Shown here: in pieces, positions 51,400-59,317 of the stretch | How positions within the stretch are numbered: position 1 is the stretch's first letter | Layout: every line of letters begins with the position of its first letter | Assembly: GCF_947499265.1 (NCBI RefSeq) | Contig: NZ_CANMNK010000004.1 | Coordinates: forward strand, 62,001-126,000 | DNA: 64,000 nt | Source: an uncultured Roseobacter sp. | GTDB lineage: Bacteria > Pseudomonadota > Alphaproteobacteria > Rhodobacterales > Rhodobacteraceae | Direction of reading: 5' to 3' | Position numbers and translations under genes: made by a program | The notes under the pieces: model-generated | Seen by the model: only the letters and a program-made list of their open reading frames with translations | What the model was told of the DNA's origin: nothing | The model's database searches: none

Positions 51400-51821
51400 G
51401 CCGGTTGCTTTGTGCCTTCTGTGTCATGGTCATTGCCGGGGGCGTGTCGGCCAATGAAGCAGCGGTTCAGGCGTTGAAAGATTACCGTGCGGGCCAAGGC
51501 CGTGCTGCTCTGGGCTACTCACCGGCGCTCGAAGCTGCGGCGCGCGCGCATGCGCAGGACATGGCCCGCGTTGGGTTCTTCGATCACACCGGCAGCGATG
51601 GCTCAACCGTCGGCCAGCGCGTCACGCGACAGGGCTACGGGTGGTGCTTTGTGGCGGAGAATATCGCGCAGGGGCAGCGATCTTTGGCAGAGGTCATGCA
51701 AGGTTGGGCGGATTCACGCGGGCATCGGCGCAATATGCTGTCGCGTCAGGCAACGGAGTTCGCTTTGGTTGAAGGACCTGCGCGTATTTGGGTGATGGTT
51801 TTGGCGGCCCCGGGCTGCTGA
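51396..51821 (+). CDS. exported CAP-domain (SCP-like) protein
   Basis: A 141-residue secreted protein with a signal peptide (LLCAFCVMVIAGGVSA, cleaved near residue 19) and a CAP domain. The CAP cavity residues are present: His64 (GFFDHTGSDG), Glu in VAENIAQG, and His in RGHRRNML, with a Cys pair. Bacterial CAP proteins are extracellular with unknown or lipid/peptide-binding roles. ATG 51396 overlaps the deaminase stop by 4 nt (ATGA) and is strongly preferred over an upstream in-frame start inside that gene. Confidence 0.88.
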   Translation: MSRLLCAFCVMVIAGGVSANEAAVQALKDYRAGQGRAALGYSPALEAAARAHAQDMARVGFFDHTGSDGSTVGQRVTRQGYGWCFVAENIAQGQRSLAEVMQGWADSRGHRRNMLSRQATEFALVEGPARIWVMVLAAPGC

Positions 51822-51846
51822 GGCGGTTTCCCGTGCTGAAATCGGC

Positions 51847-51879
51847 CCTCCGGGGGGGGATATTTTTAGCCAGAAGAAA
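51847..51879 (+). repeat. intergenic CCTCCGG...CCAGAAGAAA element, copy 2
   Basis: CCTCCGGGGGGGGATATTTTTAGCCAGAAGAAA, here split as CCTCCGG + GATATT + CCAGAAGAAA, in the same orientation as the copy at 15962-15993. It lies between convergent genes; the guanine deaminase frame reads into it on the other strand and takes its stop codon and last residues from it. Confidence 0.6.
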
Positions 51880-53173
51880 CAGGGCCGCGTTTTGATCCGG
51901 CGATCCAGACATCTGCAATGGCGCGGTCGTCCCCCATCATGATGGTGGGAAAGAGGGCTTCCCAGATCGTCTCCGCTTCGTCGGTACGTTGCGCAATTGC
52001 AGGGGTGGCGGCCAGATCAAGCACGGCGATGTCCGCCTCCCTGCCGGGTGCGAGGGTGCCGATCCGATTTTCTAGATGCAGGCTGTGCGCGGACCCGGCC
52101 GTGGCGAGCCACAGCAATTGCGCGGGGTGCAGGGCGGTCCCACGCAGCTGCGCGATTTCATAGGCTGCGGCCATGGTGCGCAGCATCGAAAAAGAGGAAC
52201 CGCCGCCCGTATCGGTCGCCAGCCCCAGCGGAATGGCGCGGGCAGCAAGGCCCGCCAGATCCATCAGACCGGATCCGATGAAGCTGTTGGAGGTCGGGCA
52301 GTGGATCAGCGCGGCACCTGTCTCCGCGATCCGGTCAATCTCGCGGGGCTCCAGGTGGATGGCATGACCGAAAACCGCGCGCGCGCCGATCAGCCCGTGG
52401 CTTTCATAGGTATCCAGATAGTCGCGCGCCGCCGGGTAAAGTTCCTGCACCCAGGCGATCTCGGGCAATTGCTCGCTGATATGTGTCTGCATCAGGCAGT
52501 CGGGGTGCTCCGCCCAGAGAGCGCCGAGCGCACTCAGTTGTTCCGGGGTTGATGTCGGCGAAAATCGCGGGGTGATCGCGTAGTGCGCGCGCCCTTTGCC
52601 ATGCCATTTACGCAGCAGTGCCTTGCTATCATCGTAGGCGGAGTGCGGCGTGTCGCGCAGCCCATCGGGCGCGTTGCGGTCCATGCAGGTCTTTCCCGCC
52701 ACGGTGCGCATATTGCGCAACGCGGCCTGTTCGAAAAACGCATCCACGCTGGCGGGATGGATCGTGGCGTAGGAACACATGGTCGTGGTGCCATGATCCA
52801 GCGCCAGATCAAGGTAGCGTTCGGCAATGGTTCGGGCGTAATCCGGATCGCTCAGGCGCATTTCCTCGGGGAAGGTATAGGTGTTCAGCCAGTCGATCAG
52901 TTGCTTGCCCCAGCTGGCAATGATTGCCGTCTGTGGGTAATGCACATGGGCATCGACAAAGCCCGGGCAGATCAGATGCTGTCCGTAATCTTGGACCTCC
53001 GCGTCGGGGTGGTTTTTGCGCAGAACCCCGGCGTCGCCCACCTCGGTGATCGTGGTGCCCTGGATCAAAACGCCGCCCGATGAATTGACGAAAGTGACGT
53101 CCTGCCAGGGGTGCGTCAAAGGGTTGCCACGGGCCTCAAAGGTCTGACCCAACAGAAGTGTTTTGGTGTTCAT
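51866..53173 (-). CDS. guaD: guanine deaminase
   Basis: Zinc aminohydrolase of 435 residues converting guanine to xanthine. Ligand motifs are intact: VDAHVHYPQ (His-x-His), MQTHISEQ, GHAIHL and the Asp in ATDTGGGSSFSM. The PGFVDAHVHYPQTAIIASWG and HCPTSNSFIGSG segments are characteristic of GuaD. The C-terminus (SKRGPVSSG) is encoded inside a dispersed repeat element and is probably not conserved. Together with the 8-oxoguanine deaminase-like gene it suggests use of purines as a nitrogen source. Confidence 0.93.
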   Translation of the reverse strand: MNTKTLLLGQTFEARGNPLTHPWQDVTFVNSSGGVLIQGTTITEVGDAGVLRKNHPDAEVQDYGQHLICPGFVDAHVHYPQTAIIASWGKQLIDWLNTYTFPEEMRLSDPDYARTIAERYLDLALDHGTTTMCSYATIHPASVDAFFEQAALRNMRTVAGKTCMDRNAPDGLRDTPHSAYDDSKALLRKWHGKGRAHYAITPRFSPTSTPEQLSALGALWAEHPDCLMQTHISEQLPEIAWVQELYPAARDYLDTYESHGLIGARAVFGHAIHLEPREIDRIAETGAALIHCPTSNSFIGSGLMDLAGLAARAIPLGLATDTGGGSSFSMLRTMAAAYEIAQLRGTALHPAQLLWLATAGSAHSLHLENRIGTLAPGREADIAVLDLAATPAIAQRTDEAETIWEALFPTIMMGDDRAIADVWIAGSKRGPVSSG

Positions 53174-53294
53174 GCCTTCTGTCTAGGCGCTTGCGCGCGC
53201 GGCGACAACTGGCAGGCGTGTGAGGGTCTGGCACAGCATTGTATCCGATCCGGTGCCCGCTTATGGTCCGCGCAAGAGCAGGGGAGGCGCGCCA

Positions 53295-54686
53295 ATGTCC
53301 GATCAGATCGCAGAGCTGGAGACAGAGACCGACGACGACGCCTATGTGCTGGGTCCGAAGGCGATTGCCGCCATCCTTTATGCGGTTGATATTGACGATG
53401 CCGTAAAGCTCACCGAGCTGATGGACCCGCTGCACCCGGCGGATATTGCGGACCTGCTGGAACAGATCAACGCTTTTGACCGCTCACGGCTGATCCGCCT
53501 TTATGGTCGTGAGTTCGATGGCGAAATCCTGTCTGAACTGGACGAATCCCTGCGCGAAGAGGTGATCGGTGTCCTGACCCCACACGTGCTGACGCAGGCC
53601 GTGCGCGACATGGACAGCGACGATGTTGTCGATCTGGTCGAGGATCTGGAGGACCACCAGCAGGAGGCCATTCTCGAGGCGCTCGAAGACGCGGACCGTG
53701 TCGCCGTACAGCAGGCGCTGGGATATCCGGAATATTCCGCGGGCCGTCTGATGCAGCGCGAAGTGGTCATGGCGCCCGAGCATTGGACGGTGGGGCAGGC
53801 GATTGATCATCTGCGCGGCACGCCCGAAGAAGAGCTGCCCGCGCAATTCTATCATATCGTCATCGTCGATCCGCGCCTGCACCCGATTGGCAACGTGACC
53901 CTGGGCAAGCTGATGCGGTCCAAACGGGAAACCCGGCTGATCGACATCAAGGAGGAAACCTTTCAGGTCATTCCGGCGCTACAGGACGAATCCGATGTGG
54001 CCTATGCGTTTAACCAGTACCATTTGATCTCCGCCCCGGTGGTGGATGATGAGGATCGTCTGATCGGGGTGATCACCATTGATGACGCTATGGTCGTGCT
54101 CGACGAGGAACATGAGGAGGACATTCTGCGCCTCGCGGGCGTTGGCGAAGGATCACTGTCCGACCGGGTGATCGAGACCACGAAACAACGCTTGCCTTGG
54201 TTGGCGGTCAATCTCGTCACGGCCATTGCCGCCAGCCTGGTGATTGCGCAGTTCGAGATGGCGATTGCACAGATCGTGGCGCTTGCGGTGCTGATGCCCA
54301 TCGTCGCCTCGATGGGGGGCAATGCCGGCACGCAATCCCTGACCGTGGCGGTGCGCGCCATTGCCACCAAGGATCTGACCGGTGCCAACGTCTGGCGCGT
54401 GATCCGGCGCGAGGTGTTGGTGGGCCTGGTGAATGGCGTGATTTTCGCGGTGGTGATGGGTATTGTCGGTGTGATCTGGTTCGGATCGCCCGCGCTGGGC
54501 TACGTGATCGCCGCGGCGATGGTGATCAACCTCGTGGTGGCGGGACTTGCCGGGACGGCGATCCCGGTTGTGCTGGAACGTGTGGGTGTTGACCCGGCGC
54601 TGGCCTCCGGAGCCTTCGTCACGACGGTGACCGATGTGGTTGGCTTTTTCGCTTTTCTCGGACTGGCCGCGCTGGCGCTGCTGTGA
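53295..54686 (+). CDS. mgtE: magnesium transporter MgtE
   Basis: Inner-membrane magnesium channel of 463 residues. Domains: the N-terminal superhelical MgtE_N domain (about 25-130, MDPLHPADIADLLEQI), two CBS domains (about 135-260) that sense cytosolic magnesium, a plug helix and five membrane helices (about 285-463) with LMPIVASMGGNAGTQSLTV, the conserved pore segment. ATG 53295 follows GGGGAGGCGCGCC. Its stop overlaps the next gene's GTG start. Confidence 0.95.
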   Translation: MSDQIAELETETDDDAYVLGPKAIAAILYAVDIDDAVKLTELMDPLHPADIADLLEQINAFDRSRLIRLYGREFDGEILSELDESLREEVIGVLTPHVLTQAVRDMDSDDVVDLVEDLEDHQQEAILEALEDADRVAVQQALGYPEYSAGRLMQREVVMAPEHWTVGQAIDHLRGTPEEELPAQFYHIVIVDPRLHPIGNVTLGKLMRSKRETRLIDIKEETFQVIPALQDESDVAYAFNQYHLISAPVVDDEDRLIGVITIDDAMVVLDEEHEEDILRLAGVGEGSLSDRVIETTKQRLPWLAVNLVTAIAASLVIAQFEMAIAQIVALAVLMPIVASMGGNAGTQSLTVAVRAIATKDLTGANVWRVIRREVLVGLVNGVIFAVVMGIVGVIWFGSPALGYVIAAAMVINLVVAGLAGTAIPVVLERVGVDPALASGAFVTTVTDVVGFFAFLGLAALALL

Positions 54687-55255
54687 GCGATCTGGTTGAG
54701 ATCAAGGCCGCAGCGCGCAAGGCCGGGTTTGCACGACGCAAACAGGCCCATGCCGCCGATCCGGGTACTGGGGCGGGGGTGTTGTCAGAGGTGCTTGCGG
54801 GTTACCGCGGCGTCCCTTTGTCGGGCTACATGCCCATCCGCACCGAAATCGACCCCCTGCCTGCCATGGCCGAAGCCGCCGCGCATGGCCCTGTTGGCAT
54901 CCCGGTCATCATCGGGGCAGGGCAGCCGTTGAAATTCGCGCAATGGGAGCCGGATATGACGCTTGTCGAGGGGGCCTTCGGCGCGCGCATCCCCGAAACC
55001 CCGAGGTTTTTCGAACCGGAGATCCTGATCGTGCCCCTGGTTGCCTTTGACGCTGCGGGCGGAAGACTGGGGTATGGTGGCGGCTTTTATGATCGCACGC
55101 TGGAACGGCTGCGCGCCAGGCGCCCGACGCTTGCCATTGGTTTTGCCTACCGCGCGCAAATGGCTGACCGTTTGCCGCTTGAAGAGACCGATCAAAAACT
55201 GGACATCATCGTGAATGAGCATGAGGTGATCGACCTGCGCGCCTTGCCGATCTGA
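54683..55255 (+). CDS. 5-formyltetrahydrofolate cyclo-ligase
   Basis: Folate enzyme of 190 residues that returns 5-formyl-THF to 5,10-methenyl-THF using ATP. The family signature GYGGGFYDRTL (about 130-140) and the N-terminal basic helix with AARKAGFARRKQA are visible; RTEIDPLP is the substrate-side loop. GTG start 54683 overlaps the mgtE stop (GTGA). The common bacterial partner, a 6S RNA upstream, was not found here. Confidence 0.93.
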   Translation: MSDLVEIKAAARKAGFARRKQAHAADPGTGAGVLSEVLAGYRGVPLSGYMPIRTEIDPLPAMAEAAAHGPVGIPVIIGAGQPLKFAQWEPDMTLVEGAFGARIPETPRFFEPEILIVPLVAFDAAGGRLGYGGGFYDRTLERLRARRPTLAIGFAYRAQMADRLPLEETDQKLDIIVNEHEVIDLRALPI

Positions 55256-55358
55256 ACATTTTGAAGTGTTTCGCACAGGAATTTCGCGCGCCGTAAGGCT
55301 TCTGTTGAGGAAATGCGCGTAGCTACGCATTCTACGAAACTGATGCGTGGAACCCGTC

Positions 55359-56600
55359 ATGACCGATACCAACGACTTGATTGCCGCCGCAATGATTGAG
55401 GATGATGCTGGGGACGTTATTCAGGAAGCGCTTGAATTCGTGCGCAGTCATATGGACATGGAGGTTGCCTATCTGTCCGAGTTCGTTGGCGACAATCTGA
55501 CCTTCCGAAGGGTCAGTGCTCCGGGTCTGGAAGAGATGATCGCGGTGGGTGACAGCATGCCGCTCGATCAGGTCTATTGCCCGCATATTCTGGCGGGCCG
55601 CCTGCCGGAACTGATCCCGGACACCGATCAGGAGCCCTTCGCGCAGACCATCCCGCTCACCCAGGCATTGCCCATCAGGTCGCATGTCAGCATCCCGATC
55701 CGCAAACGCGACGGTTCGCCCTACGGCATGTTTTGCTGTCTGAGCCGTGAAGCAAGACCGACGCTGAACGGACGCGATCTGGATGTCATGCGCGCCTTTG
55801 CCACGCTGTCGAGCGAAACGATCAACAGCGGCCTGACCGAACAGGCATTCAAGGACGAACTGCGCGAAAAGCTGACAAAAGTGATGGACGAGGCGGGTTT
55901 TGACATCGCCTATCAGCCGATCATGGTGGGTGAGGCGCGCAAGCCAGCGGGTTTTGAAGCCTTGTGCCGTTTCAAAAGCGAGCCCTACCGCTCGCCGGAT
56001 CTGTGGTTTGCCGAAGCCCATAGCGTTGGCCTGCAGGCAGAGCTGGAAGTCTGCGTCATCGAAAAGGCACTGCAGGCTCTGGAGGTTCTCCCGCCGCATC
56101 TCTACCTCTCCGTGAACGCGTCGCCTGAAACGGTCGCCGAAGGCAAGCTGCGGGATGTATTTGCCAAGTTTGCGCCGGAGCGTATCGTGCTCGAAATCAC
56201 CGAGCATTCGATTATCGGCAATTATGACGCGCTGCTTAAGGAAGTGGAGCGGCTGCGCTATATCGGGGTGCGGATTGCCATTGATGACGCTGGCGCGGGC
56301 TATGCCGGTCTGCAACATATCGTCAAACTTTGTGCGGATATCATCAAGCTCGATATGTCGCTGACATCAGGCATCGATCAGGACGTGGTGAAGCGCTCGC
56401 TGGCCTCCGCGATGGTTGGATTTGCCGAGGAAACGGGCGCGAAAATCGTGGCAGAGGGTGTCGAAACCGAAGGCGAACTGGGTATCCTGCTGGATCTCGG
56501 GGTGGAGCTGATCCAGGGGTATCTTCTGGGGCGGCCTGCGGATCTCGATAGCGCCTTGGCGCTTTGTCAAACGAGTGCGTCGGCGCGTCGGCGCGCCTAA
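55359..56600 (+). CDS. GAF-EAL protein, probable cyclic-di-GMP phosphodiesterase
   Basis: A 413-residue signalling protein. The N-terminal part (about 15-165) is a GAF-like sensor (YLSEFVGDNLTFRRV, SHVSIPIRKRDGSPYGMFCCLS). The C-terminal EAL domain (about 175-400) keeps the catalytic residues: Glu in GFEALCRF, Asn in LSVNASPE, Glu in LEITEH, the two Asp of IDDAGAG (DDFGTG in most members), Lys-x-Asp in IIKLDMSL and Glu in EGVETEGEL. It should therefore hydrolyse c-di-GMP, regulated by a ligand of the GAF domain. No GGDEF domain. The start is set at ATG 55359; GTG 55347 is possible. Its stop overlaps the convergent SDR by 4 nt. Confidence 0.9.
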   Translation: MTDTNDLIAAAMIEDDAGDVIQEALEFVRSHMDMEVAYLSEFVGDNLTFRRVSAPGLEEMIAVGDSMPLDQVYCPHILAGRLPELIPDTDQEPFAQTIPLTQALPIRSHVSIPIRKRDGSPYGMFCCLSREARPTLNGRDLDVMRAFATLSSETINSGLTEQAFKDELREKLTKVMDEAGFDIAYQPIMVGEARKPAGFEALCRFKSEPYRSPDLWFAEAHSVGLQAELEVCVIEKALQALEVLPPHLYLSVNASPETVAEGKLRDVFAKFAPERIVLEITEHSIIGNYDALLKEVERLRYIGVRIAIDDAGAGYAGLQHIVKLCADIIKLDMSLTSGIDQDVVKRSLASAMVGFAEETGAKIVAEGVETEGELGILLDLGVELIQGYLLGRPADLDSALALCQTSASARRRA

Positions 56601-57442
56601 GGACCGGTTTCGCCTTTTTCAAAAGCCGTGAAAGCATCCGACCAGTCAGGATGCCAGCGCGACAGGGCCGGGCGATTTTCTGCAATATCGCCCGCCGCCC
56701 ACAGCACACGGCGCGCATCGACCGCTTCATCGACCATGTTATCCGGGCAGAGGATGTAAAAATCTCCCCGCGCCACACGGCCAAAGAGATAGTCAACGCA
56801 TTCTTCGCTCGTCCAGGCCCCCGCTGGTTTTTCCGGTATGACGGCGGCAATCATACCGGTATAGGTGAAGCCGGGGACAAAGAGATGGGCGTCGATGGGC
56901 GCACCGGCCTGCCGCAGTTCATGGGCCAATTGCTCTGTCAACACCTTCACGGCGGCTTTGGATGCGTTATACGCTGGGTTGCCGGGGGGCGTCGTGATCC
57001 CCTGTTTCGAGCCGGTGTTGATCACCGCCGCAGGTCGTCCGGCTTCGATCAGGCCCGGTACAAAGGCCTGCACGCCATTCAGAACCCCAAAGAAATTCAC
57101 ATCGAATGTTTTGCGCCAGACCTCTGGCGCCTCCCAGGTCGAGGAGCCGATCCCGACGCCTGCGTTGTTCATCACCACGGCCACAGGTCCGATGGCGAAT
57201 GCCGTCTCCGCCAGCGACGTGACGGCATCGGCGTCCGACACATCCGTGAGCCTTGTGTGCACTTTTGCGCCCACGCCGTGCAGGTCATCGGCGGCTTTTG
57301 CCAGATCTTCTTTGGCGACATCCGCAAGCAGAATCTCGAACCCGTCACGCGCCAGGTGATGGGCAGCTGCCAAGCCAACACCGCTGGCCGCCCCTGTGAT
57401 CACGGCAAGGCCGCCTGCTGATCTGATCTCTTCCCACGCCAT
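56597..57442 (-). CDS. short-chain dehydrogenase/reductase
   Basis: SDR of 281 residues, NAD(P)-dependent, substrate unknown. Motifs: TGAASGVG (16-23), NNAGVGI, the catalytic Ser in INTGSKQG and Tyr-x3-Lys in YNASKAAVK. The C-terminal extension of about 40 residues beyond the classical SDR length is aromatic-rich and may shape the substrate pocket. The gene ends convergently with the GAF-EAL gene (4-nt overlap). Confidence 0.9.
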   Translation of the reverse strand: MAWEEIRSAGGLAVITGAASGVGLAAAHHLARDGFEILLADVAKEDLAKAADDLHGVGAKVHTRLTDVSDADAVTSLAETAFAIGPVAVVMNNAGVGIGSSTWEAPEVWRKTFDVNFFGVLNGVQAFVPGLIEAGRPAAVINTGSKQGITTPPGNPAYNASKAAVKVLTEQLAHELRQAGAPIDAHLFVPGFTYTGMIAAVIPEKPAGAWTSEECVDYLFGRVARGDFYILCPDNMVDEAVDARRVLWAAGDIAENRPALSRWHPDWSDAFTAFEKGETGP

Positions 57443-57568
57443 GATGCCGCCCTCGCTGTTGTATCTGGTCAGAATAGCCCGACATTGCGGATCGGGCTAT
57501 TGCAATGCGCGCCAAATTTATTGGTGCTCCCCCTTGCCCTGAACGGTCCCGCACCCTACCCAAAGAAC

Positions 57569-58381
57569 ATGAAAATCTTGTTCCTGGGCGATGTCATGGG
57601 GCGGGCCGGACGGCGCGCCATCACGGAAAACCTCTCTCGCTTGCGCGAGGCGTGGAAACTGGATTTCGTGGTGGTCAACGGCGAAAACGCAACCTCTGGG
57701 GCAGGGCTGTCCGGGGCACATGCCAGGACCCTCCTTGACGCGGGCGTCGATTGTCTGACCCTCGGCGATCATGCGTTTGATCAAAAGGATATGCTTCAGT
57801 TCATCGAGCAGGAGCCCCGCGTTATCCGCCCGCTGAACTTTTCCAAATCCGCACCCGGCAAGGGCGCGCGGCTCTTTACCTCCAAAAGCGGGCGCAAGGT
57901 GCTGGTGGCGCAGGCGCTGGGGCAGGTCTTCATGAAACGCCCGTTTGATGACCCGTTTTCCGCCATTGATCCAGTGTTGAAGGCACATCCGCTGGGCGGC
58001 ATGGCCCAGGCGGTGATCGTGGACATGCATTGTGAGGCGACGTCGGAGAAAATGGCCATGGGCCATTTTTGTGATGGGCGCGCCAGTCTGGTTGTCGGCA
58101 CCCACACCCATGTGCCTACCGCCGATGCAATGGTGCTGCCGGGGGGCACGGCCTATCTAACGGACGCAGGCATGTGTGGTGATTATAATTCCGTCATCGG
58201 GATGGATAAGGCAGAACCTTTGCGGCGTTTCATCACCGGAATGCCTCGCGAGCGCTTTACGCCCGCCAATGGGGAGGCGACGCTGTCGGGCGTGTATATC
58301 GAAACCGATGACCGCACAGGGCGCGCGACCAAAGTGGCAATGGTGCGCGACGGGGGGCTGTTGCAGGCCGCTGCACCGTGA
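57569..58381 (+). CDS. YmdB-like calcineurin-type phosphodiesterase (TIGR00282 family)
   Basis: A 270-residue metallophosphoesterase of the YmdB family, known to cleave 2',3'-cyclic nucleotides and to influence motility/biofilm choice in Bacillus. Metal-site residues are seen in FLGDVMG (Asp8), VVNGEN (Glu39, Asn40), LGDHAFDQ, DMHCEATSEK and VGTHTHVPTAD. ATG 57569 opens the protein directly with the metal strand MKILFLGDV, as is usual. Overlaps the following transporter start by 4 nt (GTGA). Confidence 0.92.
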   Translation: MKILFLGDVMGRAGRRAITENLSRLREAWKLDFVVVNGENATSGAGLSGAHARTLLDAGVDCLTLGDHAFDQKDMLQFIEQEPRVIRPLNFSKSAPGKGARLFTSKSGRKVLVAQALGQVFMKRPFDDPFSAIDPVLKAHPLGGMAQAVIVDMHCEATSEKMAMGHFCDGRASLVVGTHTHVPTADAMVLPGGTAYLTDAGMCGDYNSVIGMDKAEPLRRFITGMPRERFTPANGEATLSGVYIETDDRTGRATKVAMVRDGGLLQAAAP

Positions 58382-59289
58382 GCCCCCTGTCACGCCGCGA
58401 GGTGTTCTTCTTGACCGCCATGCTTGTGGTCATGGGCGCGGGGTGGGGCATGACCCAGCCGCTGACGAAAATCGCGGTCTCCACCGGGTATAAGCATTTT
58501 GGTCTGATCTTCTGGCAGCTCTTCATCGGGGCGGCCTTGATGGCCCTATTTTGCTGGGCGCGGGGCACGAGGCTGCCCCGGGGACGCCGCCAGATCGGCA
58601 TTTGTCTGATGGTCGCGATGATCGGTACAATGATCCCCAACTCGACCTCCTATCAGGCCGCCGTACATTTGCCCGCCGGGATCTTGTCGATCTTGTTGTC
58701 AATGGTGCCGATGTGGGCCTTTCCCATTGCGCTGCTGATGGGGTTGGATCGCTTCTCTTGGCGGCGGTTCATGGGTCTGGCGCTCGGGCTTTTCGGCGTC
58801 TTGCTGATTGCAGCGCCTGGTGCGTCAGCCATGGATCTGGCCGTTTTCTGGGTGCTCGTCGCGCTGGTTAGCGGCATTTGCTATGGGTTGGAAGGCAACC
58901 TGGTGGCCAAATTCGGCACCGCTGGCATGGATCCGTTTCAAGTGCTTTATGGGGCCTCGCTGATGGGCGGGATCATCATGCTGCCTGTGGCGCTTCTCTC
59001 GGGGCAATGGATTGCAGTTGATGCCGCTTTCACAACCGAAGGGCAGGCCCTGATACTGGCCTCCATCATCCATGTGCTGGTCTACACCGGGTACGTCTGG
59101 CTTGTCGGGCGGGCCGGTTCGGTTTTTGCGGTACAGGTCAGCTATCTGGTCACCGGCTTTGGGGTGCTCTGGGCGAAACTCATTCTGGACGAATCCTATC
59201 CGGCGGGGATTTGGGCAGCGTTGCTACTGATGTTTGCAGGCATGTATCTGGTGCAGCCGCGCCCCAAAGCGGCGCTTGCCCCGGCCTGA
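58378..59289 (+). CDS. DMT superfamily transporter (EamA family)
   Basis: Inner-membrane exporter of 303 residues with ten hydrophobic helices arranged as two EamA repeats; the second begins near residue 150 (DLAVFWVLVALVSGICYGLEG). Small metabolites or amino acids are typical cargo; the substrate here is unknown. GTG start 58378 overlaps the phosphodiesterase stop. The gene is followed by 28 nt and the SLC13 transporter gene on the same strand. Confidence 0.9.
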   Translation: MSPLSRREVFFLTAMLVVMGAGWGMTQPLTKIAVSTGYKHFGLIFWQLFIGAALMALFCWARGTRLPRGRRQIGICLMVAMIGTMIPNSTSYQAAVHLPAGILSILLSMVPMWAFPIALLMGLDRFSWRRFMGLALGLFGVLLIAAPGASAMDLAVFWVLVALVSGICYGLEGNLVAKFGTAGMDPFQVLYGASLMGGIIMLPVALLSGQWIAVDAAFTTEGQALILASIIHVLVYTGYVWLVGRAGSVFAVQVSYLVTGFGVLWAKLILDESYPAGIWAALLLMFAGMYLVQPRPKAALAPA

Positions 59290-59317
59290 GCAATCGGCGA
59301 CACTCACCTCTGGTTGA

